This document shows positions 7,611 to 16,807 of a DNA stretch of 22,423 nucleotides, piece by piece (the stretch's first letter is position 1; every line of letters begins with the position of its first letter). The notes under the pieces were generated by a model. It saw only the letters and a program-made list of their open reading frames with translations. It was not told where the DNA came from and ran no database searches. The stretch is taken from assembly GCA_035333525.1 (NCBI GenBank), contig DAOQQF010000015.1, forward strand, positions 1 to 22,423, given 5' to 3'. This DNA comes from CALMFT01 sp035333525. Its GTDB lineage: Bacteria > Patescibacteriota > Gracilibacteria > Absconditabacterales > Absconditicoccaceae. Position numbers and translations under genes: made by a program.

Positions 7611-8756
7611 TTATATAATAGGTAAACTCACTCTTCCCCTCATGAGTTCTTGATCAATAGGTTTATCGTAATCTATAGGATATGTATTTACTCCTATTGA
7701 ACATAAATAATTACAAACTAAACAAAATCCATCAAAATAAACCTTATCTTTGAGGAATCCGCATCATGATCAGCTTATCGAAGTATGTATTACTCCCCTT
7801 TTGATCCTCAAAAGGTTCCGGAAAATAAATCATAAATTTGTAAATCATGCTTTTTGATAGAGTTTTACACCCTCTCATCGACTTACTCATGATGCTTGTT
7901 TGAGTAGTATATATGATTGTCTCAGTCTATTATAAGTATGTTCAAATCATTCAATTCTTGCTGATTGTATCATTGCAATCCCCTCTTCAGTGGTGAGATA
8001 ATAGCTCATTCATCACTGAAGAAGATGTGTTCACGATGTTTTACCATGTTGATATCTCTGGAGATGACCATAAATCTCATGCATGATGCTTACACACAAC
8101 GATTGGGATGATCGACTAGATTGTTTATTGATATAAACAACTGGCTTTGGTCATATACTTACTTGCATATTAGTAGAACCATATAAACCAAATACAATGC
8201 GATAAGTAGATAATCAGATATGCTTTAGATGATACTCTATAAGTTGATATACTTGTTTACGATCGAGAAACTCATTATGTTCCAATCCAAGAGGAGTAAG
8301 AAGGTCGTGATAATCGACATGAAGTTGTTTTTCTAACATATCACCTTGTTTTGGAAGCAGGGTTTGATTGATAGAATCTTGAAAATTGCCAAAAAGTTTG
8401 ATATTAAGATCTTGAATATTATCAGTATCTTGACGATAATACGCAAGAACTAATTCAAATTTTTGAACTAACTCGGTGCATTTATCTCTCATAAATTGGG
8501 TAAGGTTACCTTGGTCACGGAGTGTATCTACTTGATTACGAATAGACTTGATGCGATTTATGACTGGCTCTATATGAGCGATATGACGGTCACTGTATGA
8601 AAAAACTGGTGAATAAGTGCCGCCTGATTGAATAAATTGTTGATATTCTGATTGTTTATTGGTTGGATCCAAAAACCTTAAAATATCAGAACGTTCTGAT
8701 AGTCTCATAATCTGCTTATCGAGTATTTTTTGACGTTTTGAAGTATAGGTAAACAT
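7611..8756 (-). CDS. DUF1704-like putative zinc metallopeptidase
   Basis: The 381-aa product has HEIYGH at 226-231, an HExxxH zinc motif, followed after about 26 residues by TTEEGIAMIQSARIE, matching the E-G-L/I-A signature of the DUF1704 family (bacterial 'QEGLA-motif' proteins; a human relative, MATCAP, is a tubulin tyrosine carboxypeptidase). His 226, His 231 and a Glu of EEG are the presumed metal ligands and Glu 227 the catalytic base. The N-terminal half (about 1-180) is helical. No signal peptide, so probably cytoplasmic. The substrate is unknown. TGA codons are frequent and span the whole C-terminal half. The start ATG lies 6 nt after a good -10 box. The family assignment rests on motif memory. 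Confidence 0.7.
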
Positions 8757-8791
8757 ATACTGATACTAATGAATTACATCCCAAAAGTCAA
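8757..8791 (-). promoter_or_regulatory. Sigma-70 promoter for a near-leaderless transcript
   Basis: On the minus strand TTGACT (8786-8791), a 17-nt spacer and TAGTAT (8763-8768) form a close match to the consensus. Only six bases separate the -10 box from the ATG at 8756, so the start of transcription should fall at or beside the start codon. Confidence 0.6.
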
Positions 8792-8816
8792 ATAAAAACT
8801 ATATTCAGAGGAGCAT

Positions 8817-9533
8817 TTAAGCGTGTTGTTTATTTTTATTAATATTGATAGACCCCTTAACAATATTTTGGATGTTTATTTTGAAAAATACCTTTTCTTT
8901 AAGTGCCTTATATATTCATGTAGCAATAATGTGCTGATAGTTCTTAAAACTAGGTTTTATATGAATATTTCATTTTTGAATGTCTCACTTCATGTCAATG
9001 ACTGAATCAAATAAGTTAGACAATCAGATATACAGTGTATTGGAAATAAATATATGTTCATATTCTAGATCAAAAAGACATCATATAGCTCTCATAAAAC
9101 AAGATCAGTTCGCATATCTCGCTTTGATAAAAGTTTTTATATGAGTTGCATCGTTTGTTTGTTTTTTTGTCTCCAGTCATTTGAGTATCCAAAACTGAAA
9201 ATCTTTTCTTCTATGAATACTAGTTACATGGTCAATAATAGACCTCATATATTCTTCAGCTCATCAAAAAAATCACGCCTGATAGGTAAAATCTGATCAA
9301 AGTCTTTTTGATAATATATCGAGTAGTAGATCATACTCATACGTATTCATATCAATAAGATCATCAATAACAGCAGATAGGGTACAAAAATCCTTGAAGA
9401 TAGCTTTATCATATTCTGTTGTTTTTACACCTCTTTGATTAATAAACTGAAAAAATGGATCAATGTATTTATGATATCTTTTTGATCTGTCTCAATTTTT
9501 GTTTTCATATACGATACTTGTTTGTAGTTCCAT
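8817..9533 (-). CDS. Possible isoprenoid-synthase-like protein
   Basis: A 238-aa, all-helical product with two Asp-rich motifs: LSAVIDDLIDMN (52-63) and FDSVIDMKGDIQKGNIHI (175-192). The second, preceded by YANGSCFMRAIGCLF (140-154), resembles the second half of squalene/phytoene and polyprenyl synthases (pattern DxxxDxxxD followed by GxIxI). In those enzymes the two motifs bind Mg-diphosphate. The protein is shorter than either family (about 280-330 aa), and the first motif lacks the full DDxxD, so the assignment is tentative. The start is ATG 9533 and TAA is at 8817-8819. Many TGA=Gly codons occur. It lies between the DUF1704 gene and nfo on the same strand, separated from nfo by a 172-nt structured spacer. 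Confidence 0.5.
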
Positions 9534-9558
9534 ATGATACATATTCAGAGTAGGTAAA

Positions 9559-9599
9559 AAATATATTGAATTATAATATAACTATAAGTCAATATATTT
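9559..9599. promoter_or_regulatory. AT-rich 11-bp inverted repeat upstream of the 9533 gene
   Basis: AAATATATTGA (9559-9569) and its exact complement TCAATATATTT (9589-9599) enclose an AT-rich loop with a further TTATA/TATAA pairing. It lies just upstream of the minus-strand gene starting at 9533, so it may be an operator, or a weak terminator or leader structure. Confidence 0.45.
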
Positions 9600-9610
9600 C
9601 AAGTCAGGAA

Positions 9611-9684
9611 ATACCGATGATATAACTAGCGAACTATTGGGAATCAAGAAAATGGGTAGTTTGCGTTTGTTATACAATCGGTAT
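9611..9684. other. Long imperfect hairpin, about 21 paired bases
   Basis: ATACCGAT (9611-9618) pairs with ATCGGTAT (9677-9684), TATAAC (9621-9626) with GTTATA (9669-9674), and CGAACTA (9630-9636) with TAGTTTG (9657-9663, one G:U). The loop is about 20 nt. It is 22 nt downstream of the nfo stop on the minus strand. There is no T run, so a plain intrinsic terminator is unlikely; a 3' stabilising structure or a small RNA is possible. Confidence 0.5.
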
Positions 9685-9705
9685 CAATTGTGACATTCGC
9701 TCACT

Positions 9706-10647
9706 CTACCCGAACAATCACATAGTCCCACCTTGTTTTCACTCACTTTTCATGTTTTCAAACTTTTTGAGGATGTCGGTCATAAAATAAGTACGATGAA
9801 AGGAGTCGATATCAAAACTATCTGTGATGATCTTTCTAACCATCTCACACTCTTCTTTCCAGATACTTGGATCTGGTGTTTCACAGATCATCATTCTCTC
9901 ATGACTAGCACACCAACGTATGACTTGAGCAAGTCATGGAAGTCAAATACATCATTTACCAAGTGGTGCATGACGATCAAGTCTACTTCCCAACATTGCT
10001 TTGCTATCATTAAGATGTACTGCATAGAGTTGGTCAATTCAAATTGTAGTATCAAACTGATCAATATAATCAGACCAATGATTGCAGTCAATTCATCATC
10101 ATTGACAGTGTGCCGTATCAATGACAAATTTTATTCACAGGTCTTTGATATATCAGTTATACAAAAGACTCATCTCTTCCAAGTTACTTCCTAGTTCACT
10201 CCCCTGTCATGCAGTATTTTCAAAACATAATTGAATAGAATAGTCACGAGTTTGTTTGAGAATATACTCCATATTATGAGCCATATTCGTCATTGCTTCA
10301 TCGATAGTACGATCTTTTCATTTTCCTATATGTACATTGACGCAATCATAACCGAGAGTTGCTCATACTTTGATATCGTGAATAATACCTGCAATTTCAA
10401 CAAGAGCTTGGTCATAGGGTTTACTCAAATTGGCAATATAGTTACTATGTACGATTCAGCCTATCTGATTATATTGTTTTCTTAGGGGTAGAAGTGATGT
10501 GAGATAATCAGAATCAAATGGCGGTATAGCATTACTTCTAGGCGATTTGGTAAAAATTTGACACGTGTTACCTCCATATATATTCTCTTCTTTCCAAGCA
10601 TTTTCCAATCCTCCGGCAATACTTGTATGATGTCCTATTCTGAGCAT
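9706..10647 (-). CDS. nfo: Endonuclease IV (AP endonuclease)
   Basis: Hydrolyses DNA 5' of abasic sites in base-excision repair, using three metal ions in a TIM barrel. The 313-aa product begins MLRIGHHTSIAGG and shows the family landmarks in order: QIFTKSPR, VHSNYIANLS, VNVHIG, CFENTAGQGSELG, FVIDTAHCQ, LYAVHLNDSK, LDRHAPLGKG and ICETP. All metal-binding His, Asp and Glu positions I expect are present. TGA codes for Gly in NTAGQG and in a triple GGG after TAHCQ. Length is slightly above the usual 280 because of a C-terminal tail of about 25 residues. The ATG at 10647 is 8 nt after TATAGT. Confidence 0.96.
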
Positions 10648-10794
10648 ATGATCTTACTATAAAATAAATGTTTATCAAAAATTTGATTTTTGAAAGAATC
10701 TTGGATATATTAAAGTTGATTCCGAATAAAAGATATTTTGATACATTTTTTACTTTATGTAGTATTATTTTATATAGGGTTTTTTAATCATACT
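10648..10794. promoter_or_regulatory. Divergent promoter region
   Basis: AT-rich spacer between nfo (minus) and the hypothetical gene at 10795 (plus). TATAGT on the minus strand lies about 8 nt from the nfo ATG. On the plus strand TTGATA near 10738 and TAGTAT 16 nt further on could drive the other gene. Motif matches only. Confidence 0.35.
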
Positions 10795-11640
10795 ATGCGA
10801 CACAATCACTGATCAAACAAATTAAGTCATTTTATCATTGGACTTGATGGCACACTAACTACCACTAAGTTGCAATGAAAAAAAATGAATTATTTATTGG
10901 AGCATGCTGTCAGATCATGTTTTATAAACCTCACAAAAAATAATTCCTCTTTATTGGAACGTAGGATAAATACGGAACTCTATGAAAGTCTTCAATCAAA
11001 TGTGAATATTAATAACACCAATGATATACTTTTTTTATCACAACTTTTTCAGGAACTATTAGATAAAGAACAGTCTTTTAAGAATGTTACTACTGAAAAT
11101 ATTAGATCTTGGAAAAACTATATTAAGAAAAAATTATCTGAATGATCTGTATTTAGTATTCAATCATGATATATCAACCTCTCTGATCAAAGTACTACTA
11201 TCATGCTTTGATATTTTATCAAAATGCTTTCTGTTCTTATGGATCAAGAAGAAGATTTTATTAGTAAATTACTATGAGAAACCTATTGAAATAACAAAAA
11301 TGATTACGATATACTATGACGCTTGCTATGGTCCAATGATTTACTTTTTACTTGAAGAATATTATTAGTATTACATGATGATGGATTATATTGTTATATT
11401 GCAACTCAAGACGTCTTCCCCTCCAAGATATTCAAGGTACGTATTATGGATATTAATGATCAACATTTATGGTGATTTCTTAATCTCTTAACGAGTTGAA
11501 CACTTTGTGAAAAAAAGACAAAAAATGCTAAAAATAAAGAACATAGCAACATTATTATTCCATTACAATCTATCCAAGAACTTGAACTATATATACATCC
11601 AATCAAAAGTATAATTCAACAATCCGGTAATAAGAATTAG
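10795..11640 (+). CDS. Hypothetical protein, 281 aa
   Basis: Not recognised. The frame opens with ATG CGA CAC AAT CAC and runs to TAG at 11638-11640, with about a dozen TGA=Gly codons. The product is soluble and mixed helix/strand; segments include SHFIIGLDGTLTTTK near the start, a helical stretch ELYESLQSN to LLDKEQSF (about 62-94), GRLLWSNDLLFTGRILLVL around 175-195, and a charged C-terminus (CEKKTKNAKNKEH). The phrase GLDGTLT recalls a HAD-type DxDGT motif, but with the first Asp replaced, so I do not assign it. It sits alone between nfo and the converging sufB. Confidence 0.65.
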
Positions 11641-11648
11641 TACTACTT

Positions 11649-13037
11649 TTATCCTACACTCCCCTCCATTTCAAGTTCAACTAACTTATTAAGTTCTCAC
11701 GCATATTCAAGTGGAAGTTTTTTTACAATAGGAGAGATAAAACCATTTACAATCATAGCCATAGCCTTTGTTTCATCCAAACCACGAGACATGAGATAGT
11801 GTACAATAATTTCATCTATCTTTCAAGCCGATGCTTCATGCGCTACTGTTCATTCTGCGTTATTAACTTTGATGGTGGGTATGGTTGTAGAAACTGAGTA
11901 TTCATCCATGAGTAAAGCATCACACTCAGTGCTATTAGTTGCTCAATGAGCAGAAGCTTTGATATCTACTATACCACGATAGACGTTAATACCCCCGTCT
12001 TTGGAGATAGACTTAGAAATAATAGTAGATGTGGATCGTGGTCCAATATGGATAACTTTTGATCATACGTCTTGGTGTTGTCATGCAGTGGCAACCGCAA
12101 CTCCAATATGATCTGCTTTGGATCTAGCTCACTTTAAAATACTACAAGGATAGAGCATCGTTGTTCATGATCACATATTTCATCCTATTCGTTCCATTAC
12201 ACTATCATCATCTACTATAGCACGTTTGGTATTCAGATTATAGGTATTTATGGATCGATTTTCTACACTTGAATATCTCATTCTTGATCTTTTGCCTACA
12301 TGGATTTCTACCAATCCCGCATGAAGTGATTTACTATCAAATTTTGGAGCACTGCATCATTCGATATAATCACACGATGCATCATCTTCGACAATAATCA
12401 ATGTATGTTCAAATTGTCATCAGCCAAATGTATTCATACGAAAATAAGCCTGCAACGGTTCGTTCATCTGAACACCAGCTGGTATGTAGATAAAAGTACC
12501 TCCAGACCATACAGCACCATGGAGTGCTGCAAACTTGTGGTCAGTGGCTGGTACAAGCTTCATAAAGTATTTGCGAACTAGATCTTCATGGACTTTGAGA
12601 GCATTGGACATATCGTCAAAGATTACTCCTTGTTGTGCATACTTTTCTTTGAGTTTATGATAGACCATCTCAGCGTCATATTGTCATCCTGCTCCAGCCA
12701 AGTATGATTTTTCTGCTTCAGGTATACCAAGTTTTTCAAACTTATCTTTGATAATCTGAGGCACTTGTGATCGATCTTTGGCATAACCAGTATATCATGT
12801 TGATGGTTTAGCGTAGTACACAAGATGTGATGTATCCAATCAAGATAAATCTGGTCCCCATGAAGGATTTGGAATTTTTTGGAATATCTCAAGACTCTTG
12901 AGTCTATGCTCGAGCATCCATGTTGGTTCTTTCATATCACGAGAAATTCATCTAACTGTCTCTTCACTGAGTCATGAAAGATACACATCATAAGAGATTT
13001 GATCTGAACTATCAATAATAGACTTGAGATCAGACAT
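11649..13037 (-). CDS. sufB: Fe-S cluster assembly scaffold SufB
   Basis: Core subunit of the SufBCD scaffold on which iron-sulfur clusters are built. The 462-aa product is the usual length. Landmarks: RKYFMKLVPATDHKFAAL near 162-179, AVWSGGTFIYIPAGV, PLQAYFRMN, IEGCSAPKF, the long beta-helix with GGNMGSGTTMLYP, TECDALLMDE with the conserved cysteine, TVAHEASAGKI with the conserved Glu, and the C-terminal ELNKLVELEMEGSVG. Many conserved glycines are TGA (for example GGGQFEHT). No sufC, sufD or sufS is adjacent; the upstream neighbour, 26 nt away on the same strand, is a sigma factor. The start ATG 13037 follows TATTAT by about 10 nt. Confidence 0.96.
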
Positions 13038-13063
13038 ATGATTTGAAATAATAATGTTAAAAA

Positions 13064-14011
13064 TTACTCTAGAACTGCTTTAATTTCAATGTTATTTTTA
13101 CCCTTCCTGTAGTTTTTTTTGATTTTTGTAAACGCTTCACGTAGTAATTTATCTACAAGAGGAAGTGATATATTTAATTTTTTTGAAATAAATTGATTAG
13201 TAGCCTCATAGTATAATTCTTTATCTCTGAATCCATATTTGTATTCAATAATTGCTCTTTGTAGATAGGATTTTTCTATTGAACGATTTTTTGAGAATGT
13301 ATATGTTCATAATTCATTATCATTTTTTTTCATTATATCGTACAATTCATCATCACAAATAAGTTGTAGTATTTCTTTGGTTATTGTCTTGAATCCATTA
13401 TGATTGATCTCACATTCAGTTGATGATATTCCATCAGAGAAAATATCATGTAATGTGCGATCTGATTCGTCAGATAAACATTCATCAAGAGAGGAGATAG
13501 TAGTCTTATGAATTGGATCCATTCACATGTTTCATAACTCTTCGTCAGTGGGTCCTCTTTCGTTCTTGTGTTCAAATCATGCAATAAACTTATTGATTGA
13601 TACTATATTATTTACTTTATTGTAAGGAAGACGAATTAATCTACTTTTGTCAGCAAATGCTTTTAGTATGGACTCTCTAATTCGTCGTACTGCGTATGAA
13701 ATAAATTTAAATCATTTTGTATGATCAAAACGTTTTGCTGCTTCGATCAACCCCTGATTACCTTCACTTATCAAATCACTTAATCCCAAAAATCTATCAT
13801 TATGATACTGTTTAGCCACTGAAACAACGAAACGCAGGTTTGCATTTACCAGTTGTGTCAAAGCATCTTGATCTCATGCTTGAATGCGTTTCGCAAGCTC
13901 TACCTCTTTTTCAGGGGTTATCATTGGTATACGGTTAATTTCATTCAAATACTTATCTATAGAAGATTCAGATCTACTAGTTATTGTTGGTTTAATCTTT
14001 AATTGTCTCAT
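13064..14011 (-). CDS. RNA polymerase sigma-70 family factor, divergent
   Basis: 315-aa product with region 1.2 (SIDKYLNEINRIPMITPEKE), region 2 (LVNANLRFVVSVAKQYHN, LGLSDLISEGNQGLIEAAKRFD, GFKFISYAVRRIRESILKAF) and region 3 start (SRLIRLPYNKV). The Trp pair of region 2.3 that melts the -10 element (TWWIRQ in housekeeping factors) is replaced by VRRIRE. The C-terminal region 4 is present but far from consensus (YKYGFRDKELYYEATNQF then a helix-turn-helix ending REAFTKIKK), and the usual RQIE recognition-helix motif is missing. A linker of about 90 residues contains acidic, low-similarity sequence. It may be the principal factor diverged, or an alternative one. It has few TGA codons. ATG 14011 follows TATTATAGCT. 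Confidence 0.88.
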
Positions 14012-14161
14012 AGCTATAATATCTTTGATATAAAAGTAAATCCATAGAAATGAGATATATACATAATTATCTTTATAAGATTGTCAATGAAATAAGATGA
14101 TCAATTGTTTTAACTAATTGTCCCTTGAAACACACATCAAAACTGTTACTATAGGATATAT

Positions 14162-14170
14162 TGTTATAAT
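14162..14170 (+). promoter_or_regulatory. Extended -10 promoter, near-leaderless
   Basis: TGTTATAAT (TGn plus consensus TATAAT at 14165-14170) ends five bases before the ATG at 14176. No good -35 is seen 17 nt upstream, as expected for extended -10 promoters. Transcription would begin at or next to the start codon of the glycosyltransferase gene. Confidence 0.5.
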
Positions 14171-14175
14171 AACTC

Positions 14176-15327
14176 ATGAAAATACTCTTTGATCATCAAG
14201 TTTTTTCACTTGAAGTTATGGGTGGTATGTCCAAATACTACACTCAACTTATGCAGGGTTTGATTGATGAATGACATGATGTTGTAGTTCCTGTACGACG
14301 AACTCACAATTACTACTTACAATCAAAAGCAAAATACTTAGGTTGGAGAAATTATCGAACATGGCTACAACGCCTATCATTCAAATGAAGACAAAACCTC
14401 GTATTTTGGTTTAATAAAATTCTCTTTTTATGGAAGTATAAAACACTACTTCAATGAGTTGACTTGGTTCATATAACCTTGTATGATCCATATATGATCG
14501 ATATATTAAAAGATCTGAATATCCCTTATATATTCAATGTGTATGATCTGAATCATAAGACACAAGCCCCCTCCAAGAGACTTTTTGATCTTAAAATGTG
14601 TGATTATTCTGAACATGGTATTACTGCTCTTGGTAACCAAGCAAAGGCTATTATTTGTATTTCCTGACAAACTAAAAGAGATTTACTTCACTATTATCCA
14701 ACTATAAAAGAATCATTAATTCATATTATTTATCATGGTATTGATGTAGATTATTATAGATTACTACTAACACAATCTCCTGATCAATTACTACCAACCA
14801 CACCATATATCTTATTCATATGAAAGAGAAAAGCATTATACAAAAATTTTGAGCGTTTTATATATGCAGTTGCACCTCTTTTGTCAGACACTATGAATCT
14901 TGTTTGTCTTGGACACGAGTGATTTTCTTCATATGAATATTGATTGTTCGCATCCTTATGAATCACTCATTATGTCAAACAAGTAACATGAGATGAGTTA
15001 TACAAAGCTCACTTACTCAATCAGTGTTCTTGTTTTGTATTTCCCAGTTTAGCTGAGTGATTTGGTATTCCAATTATTGAAGCATGGGCTTGTGGAGCTC
15101 CTGTTGTATGCTCATCGATACTAGTATTTAGAGAAATAGCACAATGAGCTGCACTCTATATGGATTGATCTAATGGTGACAATATGTGTGAAATTATCAA
15201 TGCCGTTATTCACAACAAAACATTACAAGATAATCTGACACAACAATGATATCAGAGAGTACAATCATTTGATAAATCAGTTGAAATAACTACTACCTTA
15301 TTACTTTATCGTCATTTAACTTTTTAA
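14176..15327 (+). CDS. Glycosyltransferase, GT4-like (GT-B fold)
   Basis: 383-aa enzyme expected to transfer sugar from a nucleotide donor onto a cell-envelope or exopolysaccharide acceptor at the cytoplasmic membrane. The N-terminal half starts MKILFDHQVFSLEVMGGMSK, with the glycine loop of the acceptor domain. The C-terminal half has FPSLAEGFGIPIIEAWACG from about 289, the E-x7-E signature of GT4 enzymes, and PVVCSS followed by FREIAQGAALYMD. TGA encodes the invariant Gly in EGFG. No membrane segment. Substrate cannot be told from sequence. It opens an envelope gene run: DedA follows after 9 nt, and an O-antigen-ligase-like gene lies further on. Confidence 0.9.
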
Positions 15328-15336
15328 TTGTGTACT

Positions 15337-15966
15337 ATGTTTGATTCATTAGGTAATCAGCTTATCGAACTTATAAATCATGTATGATATCGATGATTAT
15401 TTATAGCAAGTTTCTTGGAAAATCTTATTCCACCAATTCCTAGTGAGGTTATTATGCCATTGGGTTGATATTTAGCATGAACTGGAAAATTGAATTTGAT
15501 TACAGTGATTCTTGTACTTGCTTTGTGAAGCACGTTGTGAAATATTCCCTATTATTTTATATGAAGACGACTACACCAAAAAAAAATTAAAAATTTTGTA
15601 ACTCGCTATGGTAGATACTTTTTTACCAAGCCAGAATATGTAGATGATCTGTATGATGTCTTCCAAAAAAATGATCGTAAAATAGTGTTTTTTGGGAGAT
15701 TTTTACCATGAGCAAGAGCTTTTATTGGACTACCCGCAGGAAGTTCTCATATGAATTTTCTTCAATTTTTTCGATATACATTTTTTGGAACACTTGTGTG
15801 GACTGTTTTTCTTGTTTTTTTATGATATTGGTTTGGCTCTCAATATGATATTGTTGTCAAATGGCTCGAAGAATATAAACACATTATGTATCCACTCATT
15901 ATTATTGGATGAATGATTCTCATAGGACGAATTGTTATGAGAAAAAGAATTAAGAAAAAACAATAA
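15337..15966 (+). CDS. DedA-family membrane protein
   Basis: 209-aa polytopic inner-membrane protein of the DedA/VTT family, whose members move lipids such as undecaprenyl phosphate across the membrane. Family motifs are clear: FLENLIPPIPSEVIMPLGGYLAG in two parts (about 26-48), GSTLGNIPYYFIGR, and FFGRFLPGARAFIGLPAG (about 119-136), with the conserved Arg and Gly of the F-x-GRF-x-PG-x-R signature. Hydrophobic helices fill the N-terminal reentrant region, about 140-165 and 185-205; the tail is basic (RKRIKKKQ). Several motif glycines are TGA. It lies 9 nt after the glycosyltransferase, probably in one transcript; an undecaprenyl-carrier role would fit the neighbouring polysaccharide genes. 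Confidence 0.92.
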
Positions 15967-16044
15967 AGTAGTATAACTCCTGAACTTTACCATCATCGGT
16001 ATTTATAATACATAGTTCCTTTTAGAAATGTAATTAGTATTGGT

Positions 16045-16758
16045 ATGATAGGTAAAAACAATCCATCACATTTAGAAAAGAATAGTAGTATTTATTGATT
16101 ACCCAAGACAATAAATACACCTATTGATACTACTTCACTTGAAAGTATTTTGAGAGTATCATATCCATGAATTATTTCTCGTATCAAAGGTATTATAAAA
16201 AAAGAATTTTCTGCACTTTTGTCCAAAACATCAAAAAATAGAATAGATCAACACCATACATACATTGACAACTGTATCGTATGACTCCATAATATGCTAA
16301 GATCTCTTCAAAAAATTATTGATGCTGTTGATGCGAATGATGCTAATCAACAATGTTCATACCAAGATTTTCAAATTATTTATGGTTTATATGAGATATT
16401 CCTTGATGACCTCAAAAGATTTCATCTAGTATCTTATGGAGAGTGCTCATTGTATGAATCATGAACATCATGAAAATCTCTCAATAAAAAATGGGAAATA
16501 AATAAGGATACCATTACAGGAGAATTTCATACATTACTTCAGGAATGGTGAGTTCTTGATAAGCAGTTTATAAAAGAGTATTATTATAAACCATGTGTAA
16601 CCTTTTTTGAGTCAACCCTTAATAATCGAAATATGACTTCAACTCCTGAAACACGACAATATAACAATGATCATCTATACATCTATCGTACTATTAAAAA
16701 ATCTTTTGATAAGCTGATGATATTTAAGAAAGCTCTTTGAGTACTCTATCCATGATAA
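16045..16758 (+). CDS. Hypothetical protein, 237 aa
   Basis: Not recognised. ATG 16045 to TAA 16756-16758, with TGA=Gly codons including one immediately before the stop. The product is soluble and mostly helical, Lys/Asn-rich, with segments IISRIKGIIKKEFSALLSK (about 43-61), GLHNMLRSLQKIIDAVD and YGLYEIFLDDLKRF. No signal peptide, membrane helix or motif was identified. It lies 78 nt after dedA and 49 nt before the ligase-like gene, same strand, so may be co-transcribed with envelope genes. Confidence 0.6.
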
Positions 16759-16807
16759 ATAATACAATCAAGTACCTACTTTATTTACTGTTTTTCTTGT
16801 AGATCAT

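Noticed and set aside
8823..9005. 60-codon plus-strand ORF
   Set aside because: Antisense to the 238-aa minus-strand gene, which has a much longer frame and motif content.
9733..10485. Plus-strand ORFs opposite nfo
   Set aside because: nfo on the minus strand shows every family motif; the plus-strand frames are shadows.
10795..10900. HAD-phosphatase motif in the 281-aa protein
   Set aside because: GLDGT resembles DxDGT, but the nucleophile Asp is replaced and no other HAD motif was found.
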